This document shows positions 53,020 through 61,021 of a stretch of DNA of 64,000 bases, one piece after another (within the stretch, counting starts at the first letter, position 1; each line of letters begins with the position of its first letter). Below the pieces are notes generated by a model. That model did not search any database and was not told where the DNA came from. It saw nothing but the letters and a program-made list of their open reading frames with translations. The stretch lies in the NCBI RefSeq assembly GCF_900110575.1, contig NZ_FOEF01000025.1, positions 1-64,000 of the forward strand. The letters are read 5' to 3'. Source of the DNA: Amycolatopsis saalfeldensis. GTDB taxonomy: Bacteria > Actinomycetota > Actinomycetes > Mycobacteriales > Pseudonocardiaceae. A program made the position numbers and the translations under genes.

Positions 53020-54275
53020 TGAAGATCCAGGACGTGGTGCTCACCCCGGTCGCCTTCGCCGACCCGCCGCTGCTGAACGTGATGGGCGTGCACGAGCCGT
53101 TCGCGTTGCGCAGCGTCGTTCAGGTCCGGTGTGAAGACGGCGTGGTGGGCCTCGGCGAGTCTTACGGCGACTCGGCGTTCCTCGGCGAGGTCCGCAAGGT
53201 GGTGCCGGAGCTGGCCGGGCACGACGTGTTCGACCTGCCGGGGCTCAAGCGGATCGTCACGCGGGTGCTCGCGGGCACCGTGCTGACCGACGAGCACGGC
53301 CTGATCGGCGGGTTCTCCATCCGCAAGACGATCGCCAGCGTGTACGCGCTGTTCGAGGTCGCCTGCCTCGACGCGCAGGGCCACTGCCTCGGCCGCCCGG
53401 TCGCCGACCTGCTCGGCGGCAAGGCGCGTGACGCCGTCGACTTCTCCGCGTACCTGTTCTACAAGTACGGCGCCCACATCGGCGCGAAGGAGGACAGCTG
53501 GGGCGAGGTCGTCACGCCGGAGCAGCTGGTCGGCGCGGCGAAGCGGATGGTCGACGAGTACGGCTTCCGCTCGATCAAGCTCAAGGGCGGTGTTTTCGAG
53601 CCGGCGCAAGAGGTCGACGGCATCCGCGCGCTCGCCGAGGCGTTCCCCGGCCACCCGCTGCGGATCGACCCGAACGCCGCGTGGACTCCTCAGACGAGCA
53701 TCCGCGTCGCCGAAGAGCTGGACGGCGTCCTGGAGTACCTCGAAGACCCGACGCCGGGCATCGAGGGCATGGCGAAGGTGGCCGAGCGCGCGAGCATGCC
53801 GTTGGCCACCAACATGTGCGTGGTGAACTTCGGCGACATCGAGCCGGCGTTCCGCGCCCGCGCCATCGGCGTGCTGCTGTCCGATCACCACTTCTGGGGC
53901 GGGATGCGGGACACGCAGGCGCTTTCGGTGACCTGCGAGAGCTTCGGCGTGGGCCTGTCGATGCACTCGAACAGCCACCTCGGGATCAGCCTCGCCGCGA
54001 TGGTGCACGTCGCCGCCGCGACGCCGCACCTGACGTACGCCTGCGACACGCACTGGCCGTGGAAGACCGCCGACGTGATCGCGCCGGGCGCGCTGGAGTT
54101 CGCCGACGGCGCGGTCGCGGTGCCGGACAAGCCGGGGCTGGGCATCGAGATCGACCCCGACGCGCTGGCCCGCGCGCACGAGGACTATGTCCGATGTGGA
54201 CTGACGAAGCGGGACGACGTGACGTACATGCGCCGGTGGACCCCGGGGTTCGAGCCGAACACGGCGAGGTGGTGA
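53019..54275 (+). CDS. gudD: Glucarate dehydratase (enolase superfamily)
   Basis: 418 residues. Enolase-superfamily residues: KxK in RSIKLKGG (about 184-191), metal ligands Asp in LRIDPNAAW and Glu/Asn in YLEDP and LATNMCVV, and the catalytic His in MHSNSHLGISL (about 315-325). This is the glucarate dehydratase subgroup pattern. It removes water from D-glucarate to give 5-dehydro-4-deoxyglucarate, the substrate of the preceding enzyme. D-glucarate versus galactarate preference is not decidable here. Confidence 0.92.
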   Translation: MKIQDVVLTPVAFADPPLLNVMGVHEPFALRSVVQVRCEDGVVGLGESYGDSAFLGEVRKVVPELAGHDVFDLPGLKRIVTRVLAGTVLTDEHGLIGGFSIRKTIASVYALFEVACLDAQGHCLGRPVADLLGGKARDAVDFSAYLFYKYGAHIGAKEDSWGEVVTPEQLVGAAKRMVDEYGFRSIKLKGGVFEPAQEVDGIRALAEAFPGHPLRIDPNAAWTPQTSIRVAEELDGVLEYLEDPTPGIEGMAKVAERASMPLATNMCVVNFGDIEPAFRARAIGVLLSDHHFWGGMRDTQALSVTCESFGVGLSMHSNSHLGISLAAMVHVAAATPHLTYACDTHWPWKTADVIAPGALEFADGAVAVPDKPGLGIEIDPDALARAHEDYVRCGLTKRDDVTYMRRWTPGFEPNTARW

Positions 54276-54279
54276 CGCG

Positions 54280-55425
54280 GTGAAGGTCACCGGATACGCC
54301 TACTCCTGGGACGTCCTCGAGCCCGGCTTCGTCGAGCGGGCAAGGGAACTCCGGGTGGACGAGGTCGCGGTCGCGCTGACCTACCACAGCACCCGCGCGG
54401 CCACGCCGTCGTCCGGAGACCGCACTTCGGTGCTGGCGCGGCACGCGGCGATTTACCGGCCAGTGCGCGAAGAAGCCTGGCAGCGTCAGGAACTCCGTCC
54501 GTCCACTGCGGACTGGGTCGCGCAGCCCGACAGCGGGGGCGAGGCCGTGCGGCTGCTCAACACCGTCGGCCTCCCGGCTGCCGCGTGGCTCGTGCTGACC
54601 CATAATTCGCAGCTGGGCACTGCTTTCCCGCAGTACACGGTGCAGAACTGCTTCGGCGAGAGCTACCCGTGGGCGTTGTGCCCGGCGCAGCCGGCGGTCC
54701 GCGAGTACGCCGCGACGCTGACCGCCGAAGCCGTCGCGGGCCTGGAGCTGTCGTCGGTGATCCTCGAGGCCTGCGGCCCACTCGGCGTGGTGCACCAGCA
54801 CCAGCACGAGAAGACCGACGGCGTGTGGGCGCCTGCCGTGGCGCGCCTGCTGTCGATCTGCTGTTGCGCGGCCTGCGCCGAAGGCTGGGACGGCTTTGAC
54901 GCCGCCACTGTGCGCGAGCAGCTGCGCGCCGAGGTCCGGCGGCTGCTGGACACGGGTGACCTGAGCGTCACCGAAGACGGGCTCCCGGCGTCGCTGAAGG
55001 ACGTGCTGCTGGCCGGCCGCCAGCGGGCCACGGATGCGTTGCGCGGCGCGGTGCTCGCGGTGCTCGAGCCGGGCACGCGGATCGTGCTGCACGGCGCGCT
55101 CGACCCGTGGGTCACCGGCGCGCTGCCCGGCCTCACGCCGACAGCTGCCGATGATGCCGCTTCGGTCGTCCTGCAGAACTGGGCGCCCGGACAGGGCAGT
55201 GTCGACGCCGTGGCCGCGGCCCGCGCCGCGCTGCCCGCGGACGTGGCGATCGGCAGCTACATCACGGCCGTCGCGGCTAACCCGGTGCCCGGCATCGGGG
55301 CGTACGTGACCGAGCTCGGCCGGGCCGGGACCACCGAGCTGCACCTCTACCATCTGGGACTGGCGGGCCCCGGCCGGCGGCCGGACCTGCAGACCGCCAC
55401 CGCGGCCGCCCACCGCGCGCCCTGA
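54280..55425 (+). CDS. Unassigned protein of the uronate operon with a CCC..C motif
   Basis: 381 residues from GTG 54280, four bases after gudD. No family recognised. The start VTGYAYSWDVLEPGFVERAR and later segments LSSVILEACGPLGVVHQHQH and IGSYITAVAANPVPGIGAYV suggest an alpha/beta or TIM-barrel enzyme. A cysteine group, ICCCAACAEGW (about 192-202), resembles a CFCxxC motif of some uncharacterised barrel proteins linked to sugar acid use and could bind metal. No signal peptide. It sits between dehydratase and dehydrogenase genes, so a step in uronate or lyase-product handling is inferred. Confidence 0.6.
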   Translation: MKVTGYAYSWDVLEPGFVERARELRVDEVAVALTYHSTRAATPSSGDRTSVLARHAAIYRPVREEAWQRQELRPSTADWVAQPDSGGEAVRLLNTVGLPAAAWLVLTHNSQLGTAFPQYTVQNCFGESYPWALCPAQPAVREYAATLTAEAVAGLELSSVILEACGPLGVVHQHQHEKTDGVWAPAVARLLSICCCAACAEGWDGFDAATVREQLRAEVRRLLDTGDLSVTEDGLPASLKDVLLAGRQRATDALRGAVLAVLEPGTRIVLHGALDPWVTGALPGLTPTAADDAASVVLQNWAPGQGSVDAVAAARAALPADVAIGSYITAVAANPVPGIGAYVTELGRAGTTELHLYHLGLAGPGRRPDLQTATAAAHRAP

Positions 55426-55457
55426 ACGCACTGATCCACCGAGGAGAACCGTTCCCC

Positions 55458-56912
55458 ATGAGCCGAGAGACCTCCGCCCCGGAGCTCGAGCAGATCCTCA
55501 CCGCGGCCGCGGCCGCCGCCCGGCCGTTCGCGGCCTCGACCCCGGCCGAGCGGGCCGGCTGGCTGACCGCCGTCGCCGACGCGCTCGACGCCGAGGCCGA
55601 AGCGCTGATCGCCCTCGCCCACACCGAGACCCACCTGCCCGCCGCGCCGCGGCTCAAGGGCGAGCTGGCCCGCACCACGTTCCAGCTGCGGCTGTTCGGC
55701 CGGGTGCTGCGCGACGGCGCCTTCCTCGGCGCCACCGTCGACCACGCCGACGCGGACTGGCCGATGGGGCCGCGCCCGGACATCCGCCGCGTGCTGGTGC
55801 CGATCGGGCCGGCGCTGGTGTTCGCGGCCAGCAACTTCCCGTTCGCGTTCAGCGTGGCCGGCGGGGACACCGCGTCCGCGCTGGCCGCGGGCTGCCCGGT
55901 GGTGCTCAAGGCGCACCCGGGCCACGAGGAGCTGTCCACGCGCACCGGCGAAATCGTCGTTTCCGCGCTGGCCGCCGCCGGCGCTCCCGAGGGCGCTTTC
56001 GCGGTGATCCACGGCTTCGAGCAGGGGATCACGGCGCTGAAGGACCCCCGGATCGCCGCGGCGTCGTTCACCGGCTCCGTGCCCGGCGGGCGCGCGCTGT
56101 TCGACATCGCCGTCTCCCGCCCGACGCCGATCCCGTTCTACGGCGAGCTGGGCAGCGTCAACCCGGTGGTGGTCACCCCGGGCGCGGTCGCCGCGCGCGG
56201 CGAGGCCGTGGCGAAGGCGTACAGCGGCTCGTTCAGCCTCGGCGCCGGCCAGTTCTGCACCAAGCCGGGCCTGCTGCTCCTGCCCGAGGGCCACGACCTC
56301 GAGGACACCCTGCGCGAGGCCGTCTCCGGGGTCGCGCGCCAGCCGATGCTCAACGAGCGCATCGCGTCCGGATTCGCGCACAAGCTTTCGGAGCTGCGCT
56401 CGGCGCCGGGCGTCGAGACGATCGTGGACGGCACGCACCAGGGCGAGGAATTCACCCCGAGCCTGCTCGCCACCACCGCGAAGGAGTTCCTGGCCGGCGG
56501 CGAAGCGGTGCGCGAGGAGCACTTCGGCCCCGCCTCGCTGATCGTCACCTACCGCGATCAGGCCGAGCTGATCGAGGTGCTGGAGACGCTGGAGCCGGGC
56601 CTCACCGCCACCATCCAGGGCGAGGAGGACGAGGCCGAGTACGTCCGCGCGCTGCTGCCGCCGCTGACCCGGCTGGCCGGACGGCTGCTCTGGAACGACT
56701 GGCCCACCGGCGTCACCGTGAGCTGGGCGCAGCAGCACGGCGGCCCGTACCCGGCCACCACGGCGCCGACGACCACGTCGGTCGGCACCGCGGCGATCGA
56801 GCGGTTCCAGCGCCCGGTCGCCTGGCAGGGCTTCCCCGACGCGCTCCTGCCCGAGCCGCTGCGCGAGGACAACCCGTGGCAGCTGCCGCGGCGCACGGAC
56901 GGGGCCCGCTGA
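55458..56912 (+). CDS. 2,5-dioxovalerate (alpha-ketoglutarate semialdehyde) dehydrogenase
   Basis: 484 residues of the aldehyde dehydrogenase fold. The catalytic Cys lies in GAGQFCTKPGL (about 262) and the general base Glu in YGELGSVNPV (about 228); PLACE FPFAFSVAGGDTASALAAGCP is the cofactor region of the NADP-type KGSADH branch. It oxidises the product of KdgD to 2-oxoglutarate and so closes the pathway. Preceded by GAGGAG at a good distance from ATG 55458. Confidence 0.88.
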   Translation: MSRETSAPELEQILTAAAAAARPFAASTPAERAGWLTAVADALDAEAEALIALAHTETHLPAAPRLKGELARTTFQLRLFGRVLRDGAFLGATVDHADADWPMGPRPDIRRVLVPIGPALVFAASNFPFAFSVAGGDTASALAAGCPVVLKAHPGHEELSTRTGEIVVSALAAAGAPEGAFAVIHGFEQGITALKDPRIAAASFTGSVPGGRALFDIAVSRPTPIPFYGELGSVNPVVVTPGAVAARGEAVAKAYSGSFSLGAGQFCTKPGLLLLPEGHDLEDTLREAVSGVARQPMLNERIASGFAHKLSELRSAPGVETIVDGTHQGEEFTPSLLATTAKEFLAGGEAVREEHFGPASLIVTYRDQAELIEVLETLEPGLTATIQGEEDEAEYVRALLPPLTRLAGRLLWNDWPTGVTVSWAQQHGGPYPATTAPTTTSVGTAAIERFQRPVAWQGFPDALLPEPLREDNPWQLPRRTDGAR

Positions 56913-56950
56913 GCTTTTCCCGCTCCCACAACTGAATCCGCCGCCGCCCA

Positions 56951-56986
56951 ACCCCTGGTGAGGGGCCGTCCGCCGCTCACCGGGGT
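56951..56986 (+). terminator. Hairpin between the dehydrogenase and PL8 lyase genes
   Basis: ACCCC-GGTGAG, with a bulged T, pairs with CTCACC-GGGGT, giving 11 pairs around a 13-base loop (56951-56962 and 56976-56986). It lies 39 bases after the dehydrogenase stop and 42 bases before the lyase start. It may be a terminator or a leader structure of the lyase mRNA. Confidence 0.5.
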
Positions 56987-57027
56987 CCCCGCAAGCCAAG
57001 GACGTCTTGATCCTGGGAGGCACTGTC

Positions 57028-59370
57028 ATGCCCGTAAACCGGAGAACCGCCTTGCGCGGCGGCGCCATCACGGCCGCTGCGGTCGCGCTGGCCGGCACCG
57101 TCCGGCCCGCTTTCGCGGCCGGCCCCACCCCTGATCCGTACCAGGCCATCGTGGCCGGGTACCGCGAGCTGCAGACCGGCATCAACCGGCCCTCGCCCGA
57201 GCGCACCGCGGCGTTGACGAACCTGGGCCGGGTCGCGAAGTCCTACAACGACACGATGACGGTCACCGGCGGTCCACTGTGGACCGACCTGCCGCTCGGG
57301 CCGGGCAGCGACTACACCACGTCGATGTACGGGCGGCTGCGCGCCATCGCCGTCGACTGGGGCACCCCGGGCGGCACGCTGTCCGGCGACCCGGCGGTGC
57401 TGGCCCGGATCAAGCAGGCGCTCGAGCTGATCTACACCAGCCAGTACAACCCGCAGGTCGGCGAGATCGGCAACTGGTACACGTATGAGATCGGGGTGCC
57501 GTACTACGTCCTGCACACGCTCGTCACGGTCGCCGGTGAGCTGACCGCCGACGAGCTGGCCCGCTACGTCAGCCCGATCAAGCGGTTCGTGGGCAATCCG
57601 AACGTGCGGGCCAACAACCCCTCGGTCGTCGAGACCGGCGCGAACCGGGCGGACAAGGCGCTGATCTCCATCGTCTCGGGCGCGCTGACCGGCGACGCGG
57701 CGTGGATCAAGACGGGCATCGACGCGATCACCGACGTCGCGGGCGGCGGCGCGGCGAGCGTCGTCGCGAAACTCGACAAGGCCGCCGGCGACGGCTTCCA
57801 CGTGGACGGCTCGTTCATCCAGCACGACACCATCCCGTACCCCGGGCACTACGGCATCGTGCTGCTCACCGCGCTGGCCGGCGCCATCCACGTCACGGAG
57901 GGGACCGGCTACGCGCTGCCGGACGACCTCAAGCAGAAGGTGTACGCGCTCGTCGGCGACACGTTCGCGCCGTTCGTCTACGCGGGCGCGCTGATGGAGC
58001 CGGTGCGCGGGCGCATGCTCTCGCGCCAGGGCGAAACCGGGCACGACATCGGCCACCAGCTGACCGTTTCCACGCTGGTGCTGGCGCGTTCGGCCACCGG
58101 TGCGGCGAAGGACGAGCTGTCCGGCCTCGCGGCCAAGTGGATCGGCGAAGGCACGTACGCGCCGTTCCTGCGGATCCCGGACCCCGAGCGGTTCGCGCCC
58201 GGGCCGGACCTGGTGGCGACGCCGGGCATCGAGCTGGCGCAGGAGATGCTGGCGTCCCGCCCGCGGCCGGCGAAGATCGTGGCCACGCACCGGATCTTCG
58301 GCCAGCAGGACCGGATGGTGCACGTGACCGAGGGCTGGTCCGGCGCGCTCGGCGTCGGCTCCACGCGCATCTCGCGCTACGAGTCGATCAACGGCATGAA
58401 CCAGCACGGCTGGTACGTCGGCGACGGGGTGCTCTACACGTTCCTGCCGAACGCGAAGGGCCACTACTCCGACGCGTACTGGCCGACGGTCGACCCGCTG
58501 CTGCTGCCCGGCACCACCACCAAGACCGGTCCGACCGGCGCGCTCGGCGCCACGCCGTTGAGCACCAAGGCCCACGTCGGCGGCGTCCGCTGGGACGCGC
58601 GGCACGGCGCGTACGCGATGGATTTCGTTTCCGCCGACGGGACTTTGACGGCGAAGAAGTCCTGGTTCTTCACCCCGTCCGGGATCGTCTGCCTCGGCGC
58701 CGGGATCACCGACACGTCCGGCCAGCAGGTCCGGACCACCATCGAGAACCGCAACCTCGGCGAGAACGGCCGGGGCACCCTGCTGGCCGACGCCCGCCTC
58801 ATCTCCACCGCGCCGGGCAAGGCGAACGCGCTGCGCCAGCCGCGCTGGCTGCACCTCGACGGCGTCGCCGGTTACGTGCTGCTCGAAGACGCCCAGGTCA
58901 CCGCGTTGCGCGAGGATCGCACGGGCACCTGGCGCGACGTCGACACCGGCGCCAACACGAAAGGCACCACGGACCCGTACACCCGGCGGTATCAGAAGCT
59001 GGTGATCGAGCACGGGGTGAAACCCGCCGACGCCCGTTACGCGTACGCGGTGCTGCCGGGCGCGTCGGTGGTGGGGACTGTCGCGTCGGTGCTGGCTTGG
59101 CGGGTGCGCGCGAACACCGCTGGAGCGCAGGCGATTCGGCTGGCGGACCACACGCTGCTCGCTAATTTCTACGGTGCGGGTACTGTTGATGAGGTAACTG
59201 TCTCAGGACCGGCGTCGGTGGCACTGGGGCGGAGCGGCGGCAGCTGGTCGATCGCCGTGTCCGATCCGACGCAGCTCCAGGACAGCGTCGAGGTGACGGT
59301 GCGGCGTAGCACAGTCAAGGTGCCCCTCAAGGGCACGTTCGGTGCGACCCAGGTGGTGCCGCTGCGCTGA
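57028..59370 (+). CDS. Tat-exported family PL8 polysaccharide lyase (hyaluronate/chondroitin/xanthan-type)
   Basis: 780 residues. A twin-arginine signal, NRRTALRGGAITAAAVALAG (residues 4-23), precedes the alpha/alpha toroid. Catalytic residues of PL8 are in place: Asn in NNPSVVETGANRADK (about 195), His and Tyr in FIQHDTIPYPGHYG (about 264-277), Arg in GRMLSRQGETGHD (about 328). C-terminal beta-sandwich domains follow from about 400. It cleaves uronic-acid-containing polymers by elimination, supplying the uronate for the genes upstream. GGGAGG lies seven bases before ATG 57028. Confidence 0.9.
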   Translation: MPVNRRTALRGGAITAAAVALAGTVRPAFAAGPTPDPYQAIVAGYRELQTGINRPSPERTAALTNLGRVAKSYNDTMTVTGGPLWTDLPLGPGSDYTTSMYGRLRAIAVDWGTPGGTLSGDPAVLARIKQALELIYTSQYNPQVGEIGNWYTYEIGVPYYVLHTLVTVAGELTADELARYVSPIKRFVGNPNVRANNPSVVETGANRADKALISIVSGALTGDAAWIKTGIDAITDVAGGGAASVVAKLDKAAGDGFHVDGSFIQHDTIPYPGHYGIVLLTALAGAIHVTEGTGYALPDDLKQKVYALVGDTFAPFVYAGALMEPVRGRMLSRQGETGHDIGHQLTVSTLVLARSATGAAKDELSGLAAKWIGEGTYAPFLRIPDPERFAPGPDLVATPGIELAQEMLASRPRPAKIVATHRIFGQQDRMVHVTEGWSGALGVGSTRISRYESINGMNQHGWYVGDGVLYTFLPNAKGHYSDAYWPTVDPLLLPGTTTKTGPTGALGATPLSTKAHVGGVRWDARHGAYAMDFVSADGTLTAKKSWFFTPSGIVCLGAGITDTSGQQVRTTIENRNLGENGRGTLLADARLISTAPGKANALRQPRWLHLDGVAGYVLLEDAQVTALREDRTGTWRDVDTGANTKGTTDPYTRRYQKLVIEHGVKPADARYAYAVLPGASVVGTVASVLAWRVRANTAGAQAIRLADHTLLANFYGAGTVDEVTVSGPASVALGRSGGSWSIAVSDPTQLQDSVEVTVRRSTVKVPLKGTFGATQVVPLR

Positions 59371-59404
59371 AATGCGCAGCGGCACAGCGGTGTCGCGTAA
59401 GACT

Positions 59405-59443
59405 CTCCGCCGGGCCGGTGTACCCCGACCCGGTCCGGCGGAG
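59405..59443. terminator. Bidirectional terminator after the PL8 lyase
   Basis: CTCCGCCGGGCCGG (59405-59418) pairs with CCGGTCCGGCGGAG (59430-59443), 14 pairs with one G-U, around an 11-base loop. It lies between the lyase and the converging epoxide-hydrolase remnant. Confidence 0.85.
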
Positions 59444-59457
59444 TCATATCGGGAGCT

Positions 59458-60215
59458 TCAGCCGCCCAGCCTGATCGCGCGGCGTACGTCGGCGGCGTAG
59501 GCCTCGGGCTGTTCCCCGGCGGCGAAGTGACCGCCGGCTTGGTGTCGTGCGGGAAGACCGAAAGCACGGTCGGCGTGTCGATCCGGTCGGGGAGGGTGAC
59601 CGGCTCGGCGTAGGTGGCGGTGCCGCTGACCCAATAGGCGGTGACCCAGGTGAGAAGCTCGTCCGGGGTGAAGGCCGCGTCGCCGGACCAGGCTTGGAGC
59701 TTCTCGACGATCCACGCCGCGAGGCCGGCCGGTGAGTCGCCGAGCGCGACGGCGAGGGTGTTCGGCCGCGTCGACTGCTCCGCGATGTAGCCGCCCTCGG
59801 TCCGGAACCACTGTGCCGCCCGGCCGAGGTAGGCCGCCGCGTCGGGCGCGAGCTTCGCCGGGTCCGCGGTGAACGCGTGCTGCGGGGCGATATTCGTGAG
59901 GTGCAGGGCTCTTACCCGGTCCGGGTGTCCGGCCGCGAGGAGTTCCGCGACGGTGGCGCCGACGTCGCCGCCGGACACCGTGTACCGCGGGTAACCCAGT
60001 GCGGCCAGGGCGTCCGCGACGATCGTGGCGATCCGGCCGGCCGACATGCCGGGCGCGGTGAGCGGGGCCGCGAACGGGAAGCCCGGCAGCGCCGGCGCCA
60101 CCACTTGCACGTCCGTGAGCAGCGGCAGGAGACGTTCGAACCGCAGCACCGAGTCGGGCCAGCCGTGCAGCAGCACGACGACCGGCGCGCCGGGCTCCGC
60201 GGCCCGCTGCGTTCG
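59458..60215 (-). pseudogene. Epoxide hydrolase remnant (5' truncated, 3' frameshifted)
   Basis: The main reading frame encodes VVVLLHGWPDS (oxyanion region), VSGGDVGATVAELLA with the nucleophile Asp, and a lid domain up to DTPTVLSVFPHDT. The end of the protein, GGHFAAGEQPEAYAADVRRA with the catalytic His, is found only in another frame, after a shift near 59550. About 20-30 residues normally lying between these two segments are missing. The N-terminal EHN-type domain is also absent: coding similarity begins near 60215, where the divergent TetR gene takes over. The gene therefore cannot make a normal enzyme. A sequencing error could explain the frameshift but not the missing parts. Confidence 0.8.
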
Positions 60216-60242
60216 AGCAGTTCGTCGAGCTTGGCGCCGGTG

Positions 60243-60749
60243 ATGCCGCGCGTCCCGTCGTCGGTCCACGGGGTCGTGACTTCGCGCAACGCCGCCGCCA
60301 CCCAGCAGCGGATCCTGGAGCAGGCACAACGCCAATTCGCCCAGTACGGGTACGCGACGATCACGGTCAAGGGCGTGGCCGACGCGGCGGGCGTGTCGCC
60401 GAATCTCATCACGCGGTACTTCGGCAGCAAGGAAGGTCTTTTCCTGGCGGCGACCCGGGTGGAGATCCCGGTCGCGGACTCCTTCGACGGCGATCGGGCC
60501 GAGCTGGGCACGCGCCTCGCGGCGAGCATCGTGCAGCGCTGGTTCGGCGCGCCCGGCGAGGACCCGCTGCACCGCTACCTGCGTGACAGTGGTCTGGACG
60601 ACGCGGAAGCCCGCAGCCGAGCCGCCGCGATCGACGCGTTTGTCCTCGGCGTCTCGACCCGCCGCAGGGTCCTGCGGGCCGAACTCGGCGACCCCGGCGA
60701 CCTCCAGGCCTGGCTGGCCACCACCATCCAGCGTCTGGCCGACGGCTGA
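60243..60749 (+). CDS. TetR-family transcriptional regulator
   Basis: 168 residues from ATG 60243, or 157 from GTG 60276; neither has a strong ribosome-binding site. The helix-turn-helix (NAAATQQRILEQAQRQFAQY, then VADAAGVSPNLITRYFGSKE) occupies about 13-60, with a short ligand domain after it. It is divergent from the epoxide-hydrolase remnant, which it probably once controlled. The length is at the lower end for the family, and the upstream join with the remnant suggests a deletion may have removed the original promoter region. Confidence 0.82.
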   Translation: MPRVPSSVHGVVTSRNAAATQQRILEQAQRQFAQYGYATITVKGVADAAGVSPNLITRYFGSKEGLFLAATRVEIPVADSFDGDRAELGTRLAASIVQRWFGAPGEDPLHRYLRDSGLDDAEARSRAAAIDAFVLGVSTRRRVLRAELGDPGDLQAWLATTIQRLADG

Positions 60750-60772
60750 CTCCCGGCCCCGGACACGACGAC

Positions 60773-60798
60773 GCCGCCCGGCCGAGGGACCGGACGGC
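60773..60798. terminator. Terminator between tetR and the bL36 gene
   Basis: GCCGCCCGG (60773-60781) pairs with CCGGACGGC (60790-60798) at eight of nine positions around an eight-base loop, between two convergent genes. Confidence 0.65.
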
Positions 60799-60813
60799 GC
60801 TGGGCGAAACGGC

Positions 60814-60936
60814 TCAGCCCTGGCGGGCCTTGTTCCGCGGGCTGTCCCGGTTGATCACGAAAACCTTGCCGTGACGGCGGATCACCTGGGCGCCCGGCTG
60901 GCGGGCCAGCGAGCGGACCGACGTGCGAACCTTCAT
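60814..60936 (-). CDS. rpmJ: Ribosomal protein bL36, cysteine-less (zinc-free) paralogue
   Basis: A 40-residue protein: [20 protein letters not shown], then [20 protein letters not shown]. The bL36 fold and the final basic region are clear, but the Cys-Cys-Cys-His zinc ligands of the standard form are replaced. Such C-minus forms replace the zinc-binding protein when zinc is short and are usually repressed by Zur. Start ATG 60936 has AGAGGA nine bases upstream. I see no good Zur box in the 80 bases before it. The standard bL36 should lie elsewhere with the infA-rpsM genes. Confidence 0.88.
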   Translation of the reverse strand: MKVRTSVRSLARQPGAQVIRRHGKVFVINRDSPRNKARQG

Positions 60937-61021
60937 GGCTACCGTCCTCTCTGGAAGTCTGACAGCCGGTTCAACAGCATGACCGGTCGGTTTAGTCCCG
61001 GGTGTCGTCGTGTCGCTTGGT

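Noticed and set aside
56941-57020. Possible cyclic di-AMP (ydaO-type) riboswitch upstream of the secreted lyase
   Set aside because: The region folds into one simple hairpin and lacks the conserved multi-stem pattern; I keep it only as a terminator or leader hairpin.
60937-61020. Zur box upstream of the cysteine-less bL36 gene
   Set aside because: No sequence near TGAAAATCATTTTCA is present in the 80 bases before the start.
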